64,000 bases of DNA from DATBGO01 sp036558005 (GCA_036558005.1 DATBGO010000316.1:33232-97231), one strand, 5' to 3'. Shown: positions 1 through 9,182, counted from the first letter of the stretch. Made by a program: numbers and translations. Notes: generated by a model not told the origin, from the sequence alone.

Positions 1-2159
1 CCGCGGAGGCCGAACGGGAGCAGCCGCGGGTTCTCGGTCCACCGGGTGGTCAGCTTCGGCTTGGCCGGGAAGATGTGCCCGTGACGGCCGCCGGCCAGGC
101 CGGGCACGATGACCGCCGCCCACTGCAGCCCCTTGGCGGCGTGCACGGTGGCCAGCTTGACCGAGTCGCTGTCCCCCACCCGGCCCGCCTCCAGCCCGAA
201 CTCTTCCGCCTCGGCTGCGGTCAGGTAGGCGAGGAACGCGCCGAGCGTGGGCTCTTCCTGGTCACCGGCGAACGCGGCCGCCGCGTCGGTGAACGCGTCC
301 AGGTCAGCCCGGGCGCTGGCCGGGTCCAGCCCGGGCCGCGCCGCTACCTCGATGTCCAGCCCGAGCGCGCGCTCGACCTCGCCGGCCAGCTCGGGCAGCG
401 GCCGGCTGGCGTGCAGCCGCAGCGTGCGCAGCTCCCCGGCCAGCGCGGCGAACCGCTGGTAGCCCGCGGCCGAGTAGGCAGCCGGGTCGCCGAGGTCATC
501 GAGCGCCTCGACCAGGCTGCCCGGGTCGGCGGTCAGGTCGGTGATGGCGCGGGTCATCACGTCGTCGGCGCCCGGGGCCGGACGGCCGGCCGCCGGGGCG
601 GACGGCCGGTCCGCGCTGCGGGCCAGCGCGCGGGACCGGCGGCCGAGCGCCACCAGGTCGCGCGGGCCGATCCGCCACCGCGGCGAGGTCAGCAGCCGGG
701 CCAGCGCGTCGGCCGCGGCCGGGTCGTGCATCACCCGCAGCGTGGCGATAATGTCGGCCACCTCGGGCACGGTCAGCAGCCCGCCCAGCCCGACCACCTC
801 GACCGGGATGCCGCGGGCTTCCAGCGCGGCCCGAAGCGCCGGGAACTGGGCCCGTTTGCGGCACAGCACCGCGATGTCGGACGGGCGGACCTGGCCGTCC
901 GACCCGTCCGGCCACCGGCCGCCGTCGGGCGCGGTTCCCGGCGGCAGGCTGAGCAGCCGGGCGATCTGGCCGGCCACCCAGTCCGCCTCGGCCGCGGCGG
1001 TGTCCAGCAGCGCGCAGGTCACCTCGCCGCGCTGGGCCCGCGCCGGCGGCGCGGTCAGCCGCGGCACTTCCGGCGCCGCGGCCCGCAGCCCTTCCTGCAG
1101 CGCGGCGGCGGCATCGAGCACCCGGCCGGTGTTGCGGAAGCTGGTGGACAGCGCCGTGCCGCGCGCCGGGCCGTTCCTGGCCGGGAAGTCAGTGCTGAAG
1201 CGGCGCAGGTTGCCCGCGCTCGCGCCGCGCCAGCCGTAAATCGACTGGCACGGGTCACCGACCGCGGTGACCGGATGCCCGCCGCCGAACAGCGACCGCA
1301 GCAGCACCAGCTGCGCATGGCTGGTGTCCTGGTACTCATCCAGCAAGACGACCTGGTAGCGGGCCCGTTCCGCGGCACCGACCTCGGGGTGACGCTCCGC
1401 GATCCGCGCGGCCAGCGCCATCTGGTCCCCGTAGTCGATCACTTCCCTGGCCGACTTGGCCGCCACGTACGCCGACACCAGCGGGAGCAGCTGTTCCCTG
1501 GCCCGCTGGCACTTGAGGATCTTGACCGCCTGCGCGGGCGGGCGGCCGGGCAGCTCGGCGAACCGCTGCGCCAGCCATTCCCCCGCCTCGGTGATGTCAC
1601 CGGGCCCGCGCAGGTGCTCGGCGAGCTCGCCGGCCAGGTCGAGCACGGCAGCGGTGACGGTGGCCGGCGCCCAGCCGACCGCGTCCATCGGCCCGTCGTA
1701 GGCGGCCACCACCCGGGCGGCGAGCTGCCAGGACACGGCCGGGGTGATCAGCCGCAGCGACGGCTCCAGCGCCTCCCGCAGCGCATGGTCAGCCACCAGC
1801 CTGCCAGCGTAGGAGTGATAAGTACCGATAACGGGATCCCCTAGCTGATCCTCCCCGTCGGGCTGGCCGATCCCAGCCCGGCGCAGCCGGTCCAGCCGCC
1901 CGCGGACCCGCTCGGCCAGCTCGGCCGCGGCCTTCCTGGTGAACGTCAGCCCGAGCACCCGCTCCGGCCGGACCTGTCCGGTCGCGACCAGCCAGACCAG
2001 CCGGGCAGCCATCGTCTCGCTCTTGCCCGACCCGGCTCCGGCGATCACCGCCATCGGCCGCAGCGGCGCGCCGATCACCGCGGCCTGCTCGGCGGTCGGC
2101 TCGGCCGCGCCGAGCAGCCGGGCCAGCTGCCCGGGGGTGTAGCGGCGGTCGCCGGTCAC
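1..2159 (-). CDS. adnB: AdnB-like helicase-nuclease subunit, 3' part outside window
   Basis: UvrD/Rep-type superfamily 1 DNA helicase, read leftward and cut by the left edge, so only about 719 N-terminal residues are visible. Walker A is AGAGSGKSE at about residues 40-48; motif Ia region GLTFTRKAAAEL and Walker B LLDEYQDTS followed by GDPCQSIYGWRG are all present. The GTG start at 2159 overlaps the TGA of the upstream helicase-nuclease (GTGA), so the two are translationally coupled. In mycobacteria AdnA and AdnB form a heterodimer that resects DNA double-strand ends, and adnA is the upstream gene; that order is why this one is called adnB. The expected C-terminal RecB-like nuclease lies beyond the window, so its presence is inferred. 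Confidence 0.85.
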   Translation of the reverse strand, partial: MTGDRRYTPGQLARLLGAAEPTAEQAAVIGAPLRPMAVIAGAGSGKSETMAARLVWLVATGQVRPERVLGLTFTRKAAAELAERVRGRLDRLRRAGIGQPDGEDQLGDPVIGTYHSYAGRLVADHALREALEPSLRLITPAVSWQLAARVVAAYDGPMDAVGWAPATVTAAVLDLAGELAEHLRGPGDITEAGEWLAQRFAELPGRPPAQAVKILKCQRAREQLLPLVSAYVAAKSAREVIDYGDQMALAARIAERHPEVGAAERARYQVVLLDEYQDTSHAQLVLLRSLFGGGHPVTAVGDPCQSIYGWRGASAGNLRRFSTDFPARNGPARGTALSTSFRNTGRVLDAAAALQEGLRAAAPEVPRLTAPPARAQRGEVTCALLDTAAAEADWVAGQIARLLSLPPGTAPDGGRWPDGSDGQVRPSDIAVLCRKRAQFPALRAALEARGIPVEVVGLGGLLTVPEVADIIATLRVMHDPAAADALARLLTSPRWRIGPRDLVALGRRSRALARSADRPSAPAAGRPAPGADDVMTRAITDLTADPGSLVEALDDLGDPAAYSAAGYQRFAALAGELRTLRLHASRPLPELAGEVERALGLDIEVAARPGLDPASARADLDAFTDAAAAFAGDQEEPTLGAFLAYLTAAEAEEFGLEAGRVGDSDSVKLATVHAAKGLQWAAVIVPGLAGGRHGHIFPAKPKLTTRWTENPRLLPFGLR

Positions 2160-5100
2160 GGCGCCACCTGGCCGCCGCGCTCGTGCACCGGGCAGCTGGA
2201 CGCGACCGGGCAGACCCGGCAGCCCGGGTTGGCCCTGGCCTGGAACACCGGCCCGGCCATCCCGGTCGCCACGGTCTGCACCAGCTCCTGGGCCCAGCCG
2301 GGGTCGGGGTCGGCGGGCAGCCCCCGCTGGCGCTGGATCCTGGCCCGTGCCGCGAGCCCGGCCCGGCCGACCTGGACCAGCTCGGCCCCGCCCGGCTCGG
2401 TCAGCCCGAGCTGCTCGAACGCGCCCAGCAGCACCGCGAGCTGGTAGACGCCCAGCTGCGGGTTGCGGTCCAGCTCGTCGTCGCGCGGCCGGCTGGAACC
2501 GGTCTTGAGGTCGACCACGATGCCGGCCCCGGCCTCGTCCCGTTCCAGCCGGTCCACCCGCCCGGTGATCTGCACGTTCCCGACGGTGACCTGGAGCGCC
2601 TCCTCGACCGCGACCAGCTGGCGGGCGTTCGAGTGGTGCCAGTCGAGGAACTTCCTGACCATCTGCTCGGCCTGGTCCCGCTGCTTGGCCGCGTACCACG
2701 GGCTGCCGAAGTCCAGGTGGTGCCAGATCTCGTCGATCCGCTTGGCGATGTCGTTGTCGTCGGCGCCCTCGGCGGCCAGCACCGCCGCGGCGTGGATCAC
2801 GATCCCGAAGTGGCGCGCCGTGGTCGGCGAGCTCACCCCCGCGGCCGATTCGAGCAGCCAGCGCAGCCCGCACTTGGTGAACGTCTCGACCTGGGACGGG
2901 GACAGCCGGACCTGCGCGTCGAACACCGGCCCGGGGCCCGACATCTCGGTGAGCGCGTACCAGTGCCGGGGGCTGGCTCCGCGTACCCCGGCGGCGGTGA
3001 GCCTGGCCAGCTGGGCCGCGGCGGCCCGGCGCACCCGCGGCGGCTTGCTGGTGTCGGCGGCCGCGCGGCGCAGGTCCGCGGTGAGGGCGGGCAGGGACAG
3101 CCAGCGCTGCCCGGCGGCAGCGTGCTCGGTCGTGATCTCGTCGCCGGCCAGCTCGGCCAGGAACCTAGACGGCCGGTCCTCGCTGTCCTCGCCGCCGACC
3201 GCGGTGACGATGAGGTACCGCCTGGCCCGGGTCACCGCGACGTAGAACAGCCTGCGCTCCTCGTCCAGCAGTTTCGAGGCCAGCGCGACCGCCGCCGCGT
3301 CCGGGCCAGCCACCGGCCCGCCCGCCCGGCCGCCGGGCCGGTCATCAGCCGCGCTGGACCGCGGGCGCAGGTCCCGCCCGGCCGCCGCGTCGACCAGCTC
3401 GTCCATCCCGAGCAGCGACCCGCGCACCCGGATGTCGGGCCAGGCGCCTTCCTGCACCCCGGCGACCAGCACGAGATCCCATTCCAGGCCCTTGGCCCGG
3501 TGCGCGGTGAGCACGGCCACGGCCTCGGGGTGCGCGGCCCGCTGGGCCAGGCTGTTCCCGGCGATCTCCTGGCCGGCCAGGCTGTCCAGGAACAGCCGCG
3601 GCGACCCGTGCGGCAGCCGGGCGGTGAACCCCGCCGCCGCGTCGAACAGCGCCACCATCGCGTCCAGGTCAGCGTCGGCGGCCGCGCCCAGGCTGCCTCC
3701 GGCGGCGCTCGCCCGCGCCCACTGCTCCGCCAGGCCAGACGCGTCCCACACCGCCCAGAGCACCTCGTGCACGGTCCCGTTCTCCGCGGTCCGCCTGGCT
3801 AGCTCTAGCAGCCCGGCCACCCGCCGCGCCGCGCCGACCGCCGACAGCACCGACCCCTCCGGCCCGCCCGGCCCCATCCCCGCCAGCAAAACCCGCTCCC
3901 CCGCCCTGCCCCCGCCACCCCCAGCAGACCCGCCCTCACCACCCCCAGCAGATCCGCCCTCAACCAGCCCAGTCCCCCCCTCCGAAGCCCCGCCAGCTCC
4001 AGCCCCGCCAGCTCCAGCCCCGCCGACCCCGGCCTCACCCCCGCCGGTCACACCCTCCGCAGACTCCCCTGCCGCGTGCCCCGCCTCTGCCGACACCGCC
4101 TCTGCGACCTGGCCAACTCCACCCTTGGCGGCCACGGACCCGGCCGCAGCGGCGGCGGGCCGGACGGGTTCGGCTGGCCAGCCGGCGAACGACAGTTCGC
4201 GCGGGTCCCGCAGCACCCGGGCCAGCGGGTCGGCCGGCGGCAGCTCTCCGGCCGCCTGCGCCGCGGCCCGCAGGACCCGCCGCAGCCGCCGCAGGCCAAG
4301 GGCGTCGGTCCCGCCGAACGGGCCCGTCAGCAGCTCGGCCGCGGTTTCCTCATCGAGCGCGCCCGGCCGCAGCGCGCAGTTCAGCAGCATCAGCAGCGGC
4401 CGGGTGCCCGGCTCGGCGGCGAGTGGCAGCTCGTCCCCGGCCACCGCGGCAGGCACCCCGGCTGAGGCAAGCGCCCGCTGCAGCACCGGCATCTGCCGGG
4501 TAGCCGAACGCACCAGGACCGCCATCGACGACCAGCTCACCCCGTCGATCAGGTGCGCCCGGCGCAGCGTGTCGGCGATCACCGCGGCTTCCTGGGTCAC
4601 GCTCGCGGCGATGATGATCCGCGCGGTGCCGGGATCAGCCTCTGGCAGCGGGACCAGCGCTCGGTGATCGCGTTGGGCCCCAAGGGTGCCTGCCTCTATC
4701 GCGGCGGGCAGCCTGCTGGCGACCCGCCGGGACGCCGCCAGCGGCACCGGACCGCTGCGGCGGCAGGTGCGCAGCGCGACCACCTGAGCCGGGCTGCCGT
4801 CGGGCGCCCGGAAGCTGTCGGGGAACCGGCGCAGCGCGCCCACGTCGGCGCCGCGGAACCCGTAGATGGACTGGTCCGGGTCACCGACCGCGATCAGCTC
4901 GCGGCCGTCTCCGGCCAGGGCGCGCAGCAGCGACTCCTGCGCCGGGTCGGTGTCCTGGTACTCATCGACGAGCACGGCGTCATACGCCTGCCGTTCCCGG
5001 TCCCTGGTCGCCCCCCGGCTGAGCAGCGCGCCCGCGATCCGGATGATCTCCGCGTAGTCGTAGGCGGGGACCGGTGCCAGGTCGAACCGGGCCGCGTAGG

Positions 5101-5713
5101 AGTCGAGGAACCGGCCCGCAGCCACCCAGTCGTCGCGGTCCCGGCGTGCGCCAAGCCGGGCCAGGCCGCGCCCGTCCAGCCCGCGCTCGGCCGCCCGCAG
5201 CAGGAAGTCCCGCAACTCGGTGGCGAACCCCCGGGTGCCGAGGGTCGGCCGGAGCCGCTCCGGCCAGCTGGCCGCGCCGTCCTCGGCCTCGCCGCGCAGC
5301 AGCCGCCGCACCTCGAGCAGCTGCTCGGGCCCGGGCAGCAGCCTGGGCGGCTCGTCCCCGGCGAGCACGTACTCCCGCCGGACCAGCGCATACGCATAAC
5401 TATGGAAGGTCAGCGCCAGCGGCTCGCGGGTGGTGCGGCCCAGCCGCACGGTGATCCGCTCGCGCAGTTCCTCGGCCGCCTTGCGGCTGAAGGTGAGCAC
5501 CAGCAGCCGGGCCGGGTCCATCCCGCGCCGGGCGACCCGGTCGACGACCGACTCGACGATCGTCGTGGTCTTACCGGTGCCCGGGCCGGCCAGCACCAGC
5601 AGCGGACCTCCGGCGTGCCCGACCACCTGGCGCTGCGCCTCGTCCAGACTGGGCGGCGCCGCGGCGACGGCGGCCCGGCGGACCAGCCGGTAGGGCAGCG
5701 ACTGCCGTTCCAT
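2156..5713 (-). CDS. adnA: AdnA-like ATP-dependent helicase-nuclease
   Basis: About 1185 residues. N-terminal UvrD-type motor: Walker A GPGTGKTT at about residues 43-50, Walker B LVDEYQDTD near 249, then GDPDQSIYGFRGAD. C-terminal PD-(D/E)XK nuclease: GRVDRLERDE and VVDLKTG near 1068. Cysteines at about 949 (TKCGLRWL) and CRVCPVASSC near 1170 fit the four-cysteine Fe-S cluster known in AddB/AdnA nucleases. It should act with the next gene in end resection for recombination repair. The start ATG at 5713 (MERQSLPYRLVRR) is chosen because the family homology begins there; an in-frame GTG at 5785 would add 24 residues. Odd: a roughly 90-residue Gly/Ala/Glu-rich insert at about residues 520-610 (see findings). 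Confidence 0.88.
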   Translation of the reverse strand: MERQSLPYRLVRRAAVAAAPPSLDEAQRQVVGHAGGPLLVLAGPGTGKTTTIVESVVDRVARRGMDPARLLVLTFSRKAAEELRERITVRLGRTTREPLALTFHSYAYALVRREYVLAGDEPPRLLPGPEQLLEVRRLLRGEAEDGAASWPERLRPTLGTRGFATELRDFLLRAAERGLDGRGLARLGARRDRDDWVAAGRFLDSYAARFDLAPVPAYDYAEIIRIAGALLSRGATRDRERQAYDAVLVDEYQDTDPAQESLLRALAGDGRELIAVGDPDQSIYGFRGADVGALRRFPDSFRAPDGSPAQVVALRTCRRSGPVPLAASRRVASRLPAAIEAGTLGAQRDHRALVPLPEADPGTARIIIAASVTQEAAVIADTLRRAHLIDGVSWSSMAVLVRSATRQMPVLQRALASAGVPAAVAGDELPLAAEPGTRPLLMLLNCALRPGALDEETAAELLTGPFGGTDALGLRRLRRVLRAAAQAAGELPPADPLARVLRDPRELSFAGWPAEPVRPAAAAAGSVAAKGGVGQVAEAVSAEAGHAAGESAEGVTGGGEAGVGGAGAGGAGAGGASEGGTGLVEGGSAGGGEGGSAGGGGGRAGERVLLAGMGPGGPEGSVLSAVGAARRVAGLLELARRTAENGTVHEVLWAVWDASGLAEQWARASAAGGSLGAAADADLDAMVALFDAAAGFTARLPHGSPRLFLDSLAGQEIAGNSLAQRAAHPEAVAVLTAHRAKGLEWDLVLVAGVQEGAWPDIRVRGSLLGMDELVDAAAGRDLRPRSSAADDRPGGRAGGPVAGPDAAAVALASKLLDEERRLFYVAVTRARRYLIVTAVGGEDSEDRPSRFLAELAGDEITTEHAAAGQRWLSLPALTADLRRAAADTSKPPRVRRAAAAQLARLTAAGVRGASPRHWYALTEMSGPGPVFDAQVRLSPSQVETFTKCGLRWLLESAAGVSSPTTARHFGIVIHAAAVLAAEGADDNDIAKRIDEIWHHLDFGSPWYAAKQRDQAEQMVRKFLDWHHSNARQLVAVEEALQVTVGNVQITGRVDRLERDEAGAGIVVDLKTGSSRPRDDELDRNPQLGVYQLAVLLGAFEQLGLTEPGGAELVQVGRAGLAARARIQRQRGLPADPDPGWAQELVQTVATGMAGPVFQARANPGCRVCPVASSCPVHERGGQVAP

Positions 5714-6069
5714 CTCAGAACCGCCCGGGCACGGCGTCGAGATCCGTCCGCGGGCATCCACTGGGCACATCACTAGCTCTAGCACCCGCCCCCGACAGTC
5801 CGCGGGAATCCACGCCGATCCGATCCGCCCGGGAACTCGCTGGGTGGTGAATTTCTTGATCGTGGTGGTTGGTCAGCGCCATTTGCGGGCTAACGACCAC
5901 AGATCATGGAAGGCCGACTTCATCCTGGGCCGGTTCCGCTCTCCGGACAGCCCGGCCGCAGGGGCACTGCCCGGCCCGGGGCACTCAGGAACGGCTATTC
6001 CGGATAAATGGAAGGAAATGGGTCAGGGGCACATTTCATTCGGCTTCCGGCCGGTCCGGGCTGGCTTGG
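5714..6069. other. Intergenic region upstream of adnA
   Basis: 356 bases between the end of the alkyltransferase-like gene and the adnA start, both read leftward. It probably carries the adnAB promoter, though I cannot point to convincing -35/-10 boxes. It holds a TGATC-ended palindrome at 5857-5906 (listed separately). Open frames here lack the strong third-position GC bias of neighbouring genes, so I call none. Confidence 0.5.
5857..5906. repeat. TGATC-ended imperfect palindrome
   Basis: Left arm TGATCGTGGTGGTT and, 40 bases on, right arm AACGACCACAGATCA form an imperfect stem ending in TGATC/GATCA. A similar TGATC-ended palindrome lies at 37597-37648. This resembles REP-like non-coding palindromes of actinomycetes; function unknown. 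Confidence 0.45.
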
Positions 6070-6411
6070 TCAGGTGCCGCTCCAGCGGGCCTCGCGCATG
6101 TTGATGCGGCCAGGGCGGCCGTCTGGTGCACGGCGGAGCGGGGTGCCTTCATCCAGGTAGTGCGACAGGGCGGTCTGCTCGTGGCCGGCCAGCAGCGAGC
6201 CGTCCGCGTGCACAACCCGCCACCACGCAACCCCGCCGCCCCACAGCGACATCACCCGGCCAACCTGGCGCGGGCCGCCTTCGCCGAGGTACTCGGCGAC
6301 GTCACCGTAGGACATGACCCGCCCGGGCGGGATCGCCTCGGCCACGTCGAGCACCCGGCTGGTGTAGTCGTCCAGGTCCGGCCGTCCGGACCCGGCCGGG
6401 CCGCGCGTCAT
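6070..6411 (-). CDS. Alkyltransferase-like protein (ATL), MGMT family
   Basis: 113 residues. The helix-turn-helix/arginine-finger region is recognisable (IPPGRVMSYGDVAEYLG, then PRQVGRVMS). The alkyl-acceptor motif PCHRVV of true O6-alkylguanine methyltransferases is replaced by AWWRVV (Trp63, Trp64), so the acceptor cysteine is missing. Family knowledge: ATLs bind O6-alkylguanine, flip it and channel the lesion to nucleotide excision repair instead of transferring the alkyl group. The ATG at 6411 overlaps the TGA of the protease gene (ATGA), which decides the start and implies coupling. A methyltransferase-family gene also neighbours adnAB in mycobacteria. Confidence 0.87.
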   Translation of the reverse strand: MTRGPAGSGRPDLDDYTSRVLDVAEAIPPGRVMSYGDVAEYLGEGGPRQVGRVMSLWGGGVAWWRVVHADGSLLAGHEQTALSHYLDEGTPLRRAPDGRPGRINMREARWSGT

Positions 6412-8387
6412 TCTGGCGGCCAGGCGATGCTGTGCCTGCGCGGTGCGGCGGCGTGCCGTCCGCCGTGACCAGGCGGCCATGACGGGGCGGGCGGTGCGGC
6501 TGGGTCGGCGGGCTCTGGCGGCAGTTCGGTCAGCTGGCTCGCTTCTGGCGGCGGCTTGTCCGGTCGGTCGCCGTCCTTCTGCTGCATCGCGGCCCGCCGG
6601 TCATCCTGGGAGGGCAGCGAGGTAAGCGGGGAGGCGTCCCGTGGCGGCGGGGCCGGTGCCTGGGGGTCCACCGCGGCGAATTCCTGGGTCGCGGTCTGGT
6701 CCTCCGCACCACCGGCGAGCCGAGACCCGCCGCCCGCGGCTGACCCGGCTGCCCGGTCCGGACCAGGCAACGGCGCCCACGACGACGGAGCCGACGGCGG
6801 CGCGGCGGGCGACCGCGGGCTGGCAGGAGACGAGGTTCCGGCCCCGTCCGCAGCAGGAAGCGAGTTCCATGCCGGCGGCTCGTCGGCTGGCAGCGGCTCG
6901 CCGGGCGGCCCCCAGAACTGCGGACCGGCTGGCGGGTCCCCATCGGCAGGCGGTCCCCAGAACTGCGCCCCGGCTGGCGGGTCCGTATCGGAGGCCGGTC
7001 CCCAGAACTGCGGGCCGGCGCCGGCCATCATGTCCGCGGCAGGCTGCTGAGCCCCGGGCGACAGGAACCCGGGCGCCGTATCCCCAGGCGACATGGCGTC
7101 CGGTGACGGGGCCCCGGGCGGGTGGGTCCATGGCAGCTGCCCGGCCGGCGGCTGGCGGCGCAGCGTGGCCAGCCGGCTGGTCGCGAAAACGACCATCGCC
7201 AGGCACGCCAGCCCGAGCAGGCTGAACAGCACCAGCGGACGGCTGCCGCGCGGCTGCACGGGGGCGGCGGGAACGGCTGACGGGCCGCCGCCGAAGAAGC
7301 CGCCCGGCTGCACCGCGTGCCGGGGCAGCCGGCCCCCGGCCCGGCCAGCCTGGGCGGATAGCCGGCCCGCGGCCGCCAGTGCCGCCGGGGCATCCACGGT
7401 GCCGAACCCGACCGCGGCGTCATAGCCGCCGTGCGGCGAGTCGGCCGCGGTGGTGGTGATCGCCTCCCGGACCAGCGACGGGGACAGGCCGGGGTAACTG
7501 GACTTGATCAGGGCGGCGACGCCGGCGGTCAGTGCGCACGCCGGGCTCGTCCCGCTGACCAGCCAGTACCGGCCGTCGGAACCCTGGGCGGGGACCCGGA
7601 CTCCGGGCGCGGCGATCTGCACCGACAGGTTGTCGCTGGAAAAGCCGGCCGGCGAGCCATCCCGCTTGACCGCGCCGACCCCGAGCACGCCCGGGTAGTC
7701 AGCCGGGAACGAGTACGGCGCGTTCTTCCCGTGCGCGGCCGCGGATGCGCCGGAGTTGCCCGACGACGCGACGACGACGACGTCGTGGTTGTAGGCGTCC
7801 TGCAGCGCCTTGCGCACCGGCCGGCTGGGCCGCCCGTAGCCAAGCGACATGCTGATCACCTTGGCGTGGTGCGCGACGGCGTACCTGATCGCCCCGGCCA
7901 GCTCGCGCTGCACCCGCTGCTGCGACTCGCGCTGGTAGCGCGCGTACCCGGGGTCCTGCCGGTCGGTGATCACCCGGACCGACAGGACGTGCGCCTGCGG
8001 CGCGACGCCGATGATGCCGCTGCCGCCGCCGTCGTGGCCGTGGCCGGCGATCAGCGAGGCCATCCAGGTGCCGTGCATCCCCCAGTTGGGGTCGGACGGC
8101 GGGGTGCCGACGCCGGTCAGGTCCGGGCCGGAACTCACCGATCCGGCCAGGTCGGACACGCCGGGGCTGACGCCGCTGTCGATCACCGCGACGGTCACGC
8201 CCGCGCCCTTGGTCACCGGCCAGGCCTGCGGCGCCTTCAGCGCGTCCAGCACCCACAGCTGGTCATCGCGCACCGTGTCCGCGCCGGCCGGCCCGGCCTG
8301 GCTGACCAGCGACGCCGTGACCGCGCAGGTCACTACCGGGAAGAACGCCAGCCAGTTGCGGACCCGCGCTGCTCTCGGGCTCAGCAT
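6408..8387 (-). CDS. mycP: Mycosin-type membrane-anchored subtilisin protease (S8) with long repetitive tail
   Basis: 659 residues. Signal peptide at about 10-36, then a subtilisin domain with the full triad: Asp70 (AVIDSGV), His105 (GMHGTW), Ser281 (SGTSPACA), and oxyanion Asn211 (SSGNSG). One transmembrane helix at about 384-402 anchors it with the protease outside. This is the architecture of type VII secretion mycosins, but no EccB/C/D/E or WXG100 gene is in the window, so a link to secretion is inferred from family only. Unusual: after the membrane helix there is a tail of roughly 250 residues rich in Pro/Ala with three QFWGP repeats (about residues 460-500). It starts inside the end of the upstream membrane-protein gene and overlaps the next gene by 4 bases, so three genes are coupled. 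Confidence 0.85.
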   Translation of the reverse strand: MLSPRAARVRNWLAFFPVVTCAVTASLVSQAGPAGADTVRDDQLWVLDALKAPQAWPVTKGAGVTVAVIDSGVSPGVSDLAGSVSSGPDLTGVGTPPSDPNWGMHGTWMASLIAGHGHDGGGSGIIGVAPQAHVLSVRVITDRQDPGYARYQRESQQRVQRELAGAIRYAVAHHAKVISMSLGYGRPSRPVRKALQDAYNHDVVVVASSGNSGASAAAHGKNAPYSFPADYPGVLGVGAVKRDGSPAGFSSDNLSVQIAAPGVRVPAQGSDGRYWLVSGTSPACALTAGVAALIKSSYPGLSPSLVREAITTTAADSPHGGYDAAVGFGTVDAPAALAAAGRLSAQAGRAGGRLPRHAVQPGGFFGGGPSAVPAAPVQPRGSRPLVLFSLLGLACLAMVVFATSRLATLRRQPPAGQLPWTHPPGAPSPDAMSPGDTAPGFLSPGAQQPAADMMAGAGPQFWGPASDTDPPAGAQFWGPPADGDPPAGPQFWGPPGEPLPADEPPAWNSLPAADGAGTSSPASPRSPAAPPSAPSSWAPLPGPDRAAGSAAGGGSRLAGGAEDQTATQEFAAVDPQAPAPPPRDASPLTSLPSQDDRRAAMQQKDGDRPDKPPPEASQLTELPPEPADPAAPPAPSWPPGHGGRHAAAPRRHSIAWPPE

Positions 8388-9133
8388 CCAGGTGCTCCAG
8401 GACAGTGCGGGGTGGGCGGCTGCGCGCCCAGCGGCAGCACCACCGCGTCGGCGACCCCGTTCGCGACGCTGTTCATCTCCTGGGCAGCGTAGCTGTCGGA
8501 GGACAGTGACACGTGCGGCATCCCGTCGGTGTAGCCAGCGGTCGATATGACCAGGTAAGGGCCGACGTTCCCGGCCAGGGACAGCTGGCGCTGCGAGTCG
8601 CCGAACGAGGCCGCGAGCGTGCCGGGGAACGCCACCGCGCGTACTGCCGCGCCACGCTGGTCACCGTGCGACATCTTCCCTGTGGCGGCGCTGGCGTCGG
8701 CCGCGGTGGGCAGCACCGCGATCCCGACGGTGACCACCATGCTGCCGGTCGAGTCGAGGTAGCTGGCGCGCAGCAGCGCCGAGCAGCCCAGCCGGGCCAG
8801 TACCCGGGCGGCCGACGGGTCGGTCCCCGCCCCGCAGGTCGCCTGCCTGGCGATGCCGATCCGCCGGGCGGTCAGCCCCAGCCCGGAACCTGAGGCCAGC
8901 GAGTACCCGGGCAACTGGTACCTGACCGTCGCCGGGAAGATCTTCCCGGCCGGCCTGGTCAGCCAGCGCCTGCTGGCTTCCCAGGCCATGATCTGCTGCT
9001 GCTGTGCGCTGCTGAACTTGCGCGGCAGCACCTGGCCCGCTACGCCGGCCGCCGCGGCGGCCAGCCCGATCAGCCCGGCCACGAGTGCCACCAGTGCCAC
9101 GCTGAGCTGCCACCGCACTCGCATCGCCACCAC
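8381..9133 (-). CDS. Hypothetical membrane-anchored exported protein upstream of mycosin
   Basis: 250 residues. An N-terminal hydrophobic helix (about residues 9-33, LSVALVALVAGLIGLAAAAA) suggests a signal anchor; the rest is predicted to be outside the cell. Four cysteines (ATCGAG, RLGCSA, and PHCPGAPGC at the end) could form disulfides. I do not recognise the family. The gene overlaps the start of the protease gene by 7 bases and so is probably co-translated with it; it may be a partner, substrate or chaperone (inference). GTG at 9133 is taken as start because a TAGCAT box lies 7 bases upstream, as for a leaderless message; ATG at 9124 is an alternative. Confidence 0.7.
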   Translation of the reverse strand: MVAMRVRWQLSVALVALVAGLIGLAAAAAGVAGQVLPRKFSSAQQQQIMAWEASRRWLTRPAGKIFPATVRYQLPGYSLASGSGLGLTARRIGIARQATCGAGTDPSAARVLARLGCSALLRASYLDSTGSMVVTVGIAVLPTAADASAATGKMSHGDQRGAAVRAVAFPGTLAASFGDSQRQLSLAGNVGPYLVISTAGYTDGMPHVSLSSDSYAAQEMNSVANGVADAVVLPLGAQPPTPHCPGAPGC

Positions 9134-9140
9134 AGGGGAA

Positions 9141-9146
9141 ATGCTA
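9141..9146 (-). promoter_or_regulatory. Possible -10 box for a leaderless transcript
   Basis: TAGCAT on the minus strand, 7 bases before the GTG at 9133. No Shine-Dalgarno sequence precedes this GTG, and the spacing would put the transcript start at the start codon. No clear -35 box. Confidence 0.3.
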
Positions 9147-9182
9147 CGGCCTGCTCTGGCGCGGCGCGCCAGATATCAGCGC

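Noticed and set aside
75..1844. Plus-strand frame of 589 codons opposite adnB
   Set aside because: The minus strand encodes an intact UvrD-type motor with all motifs; the plus frame is compositional noise.
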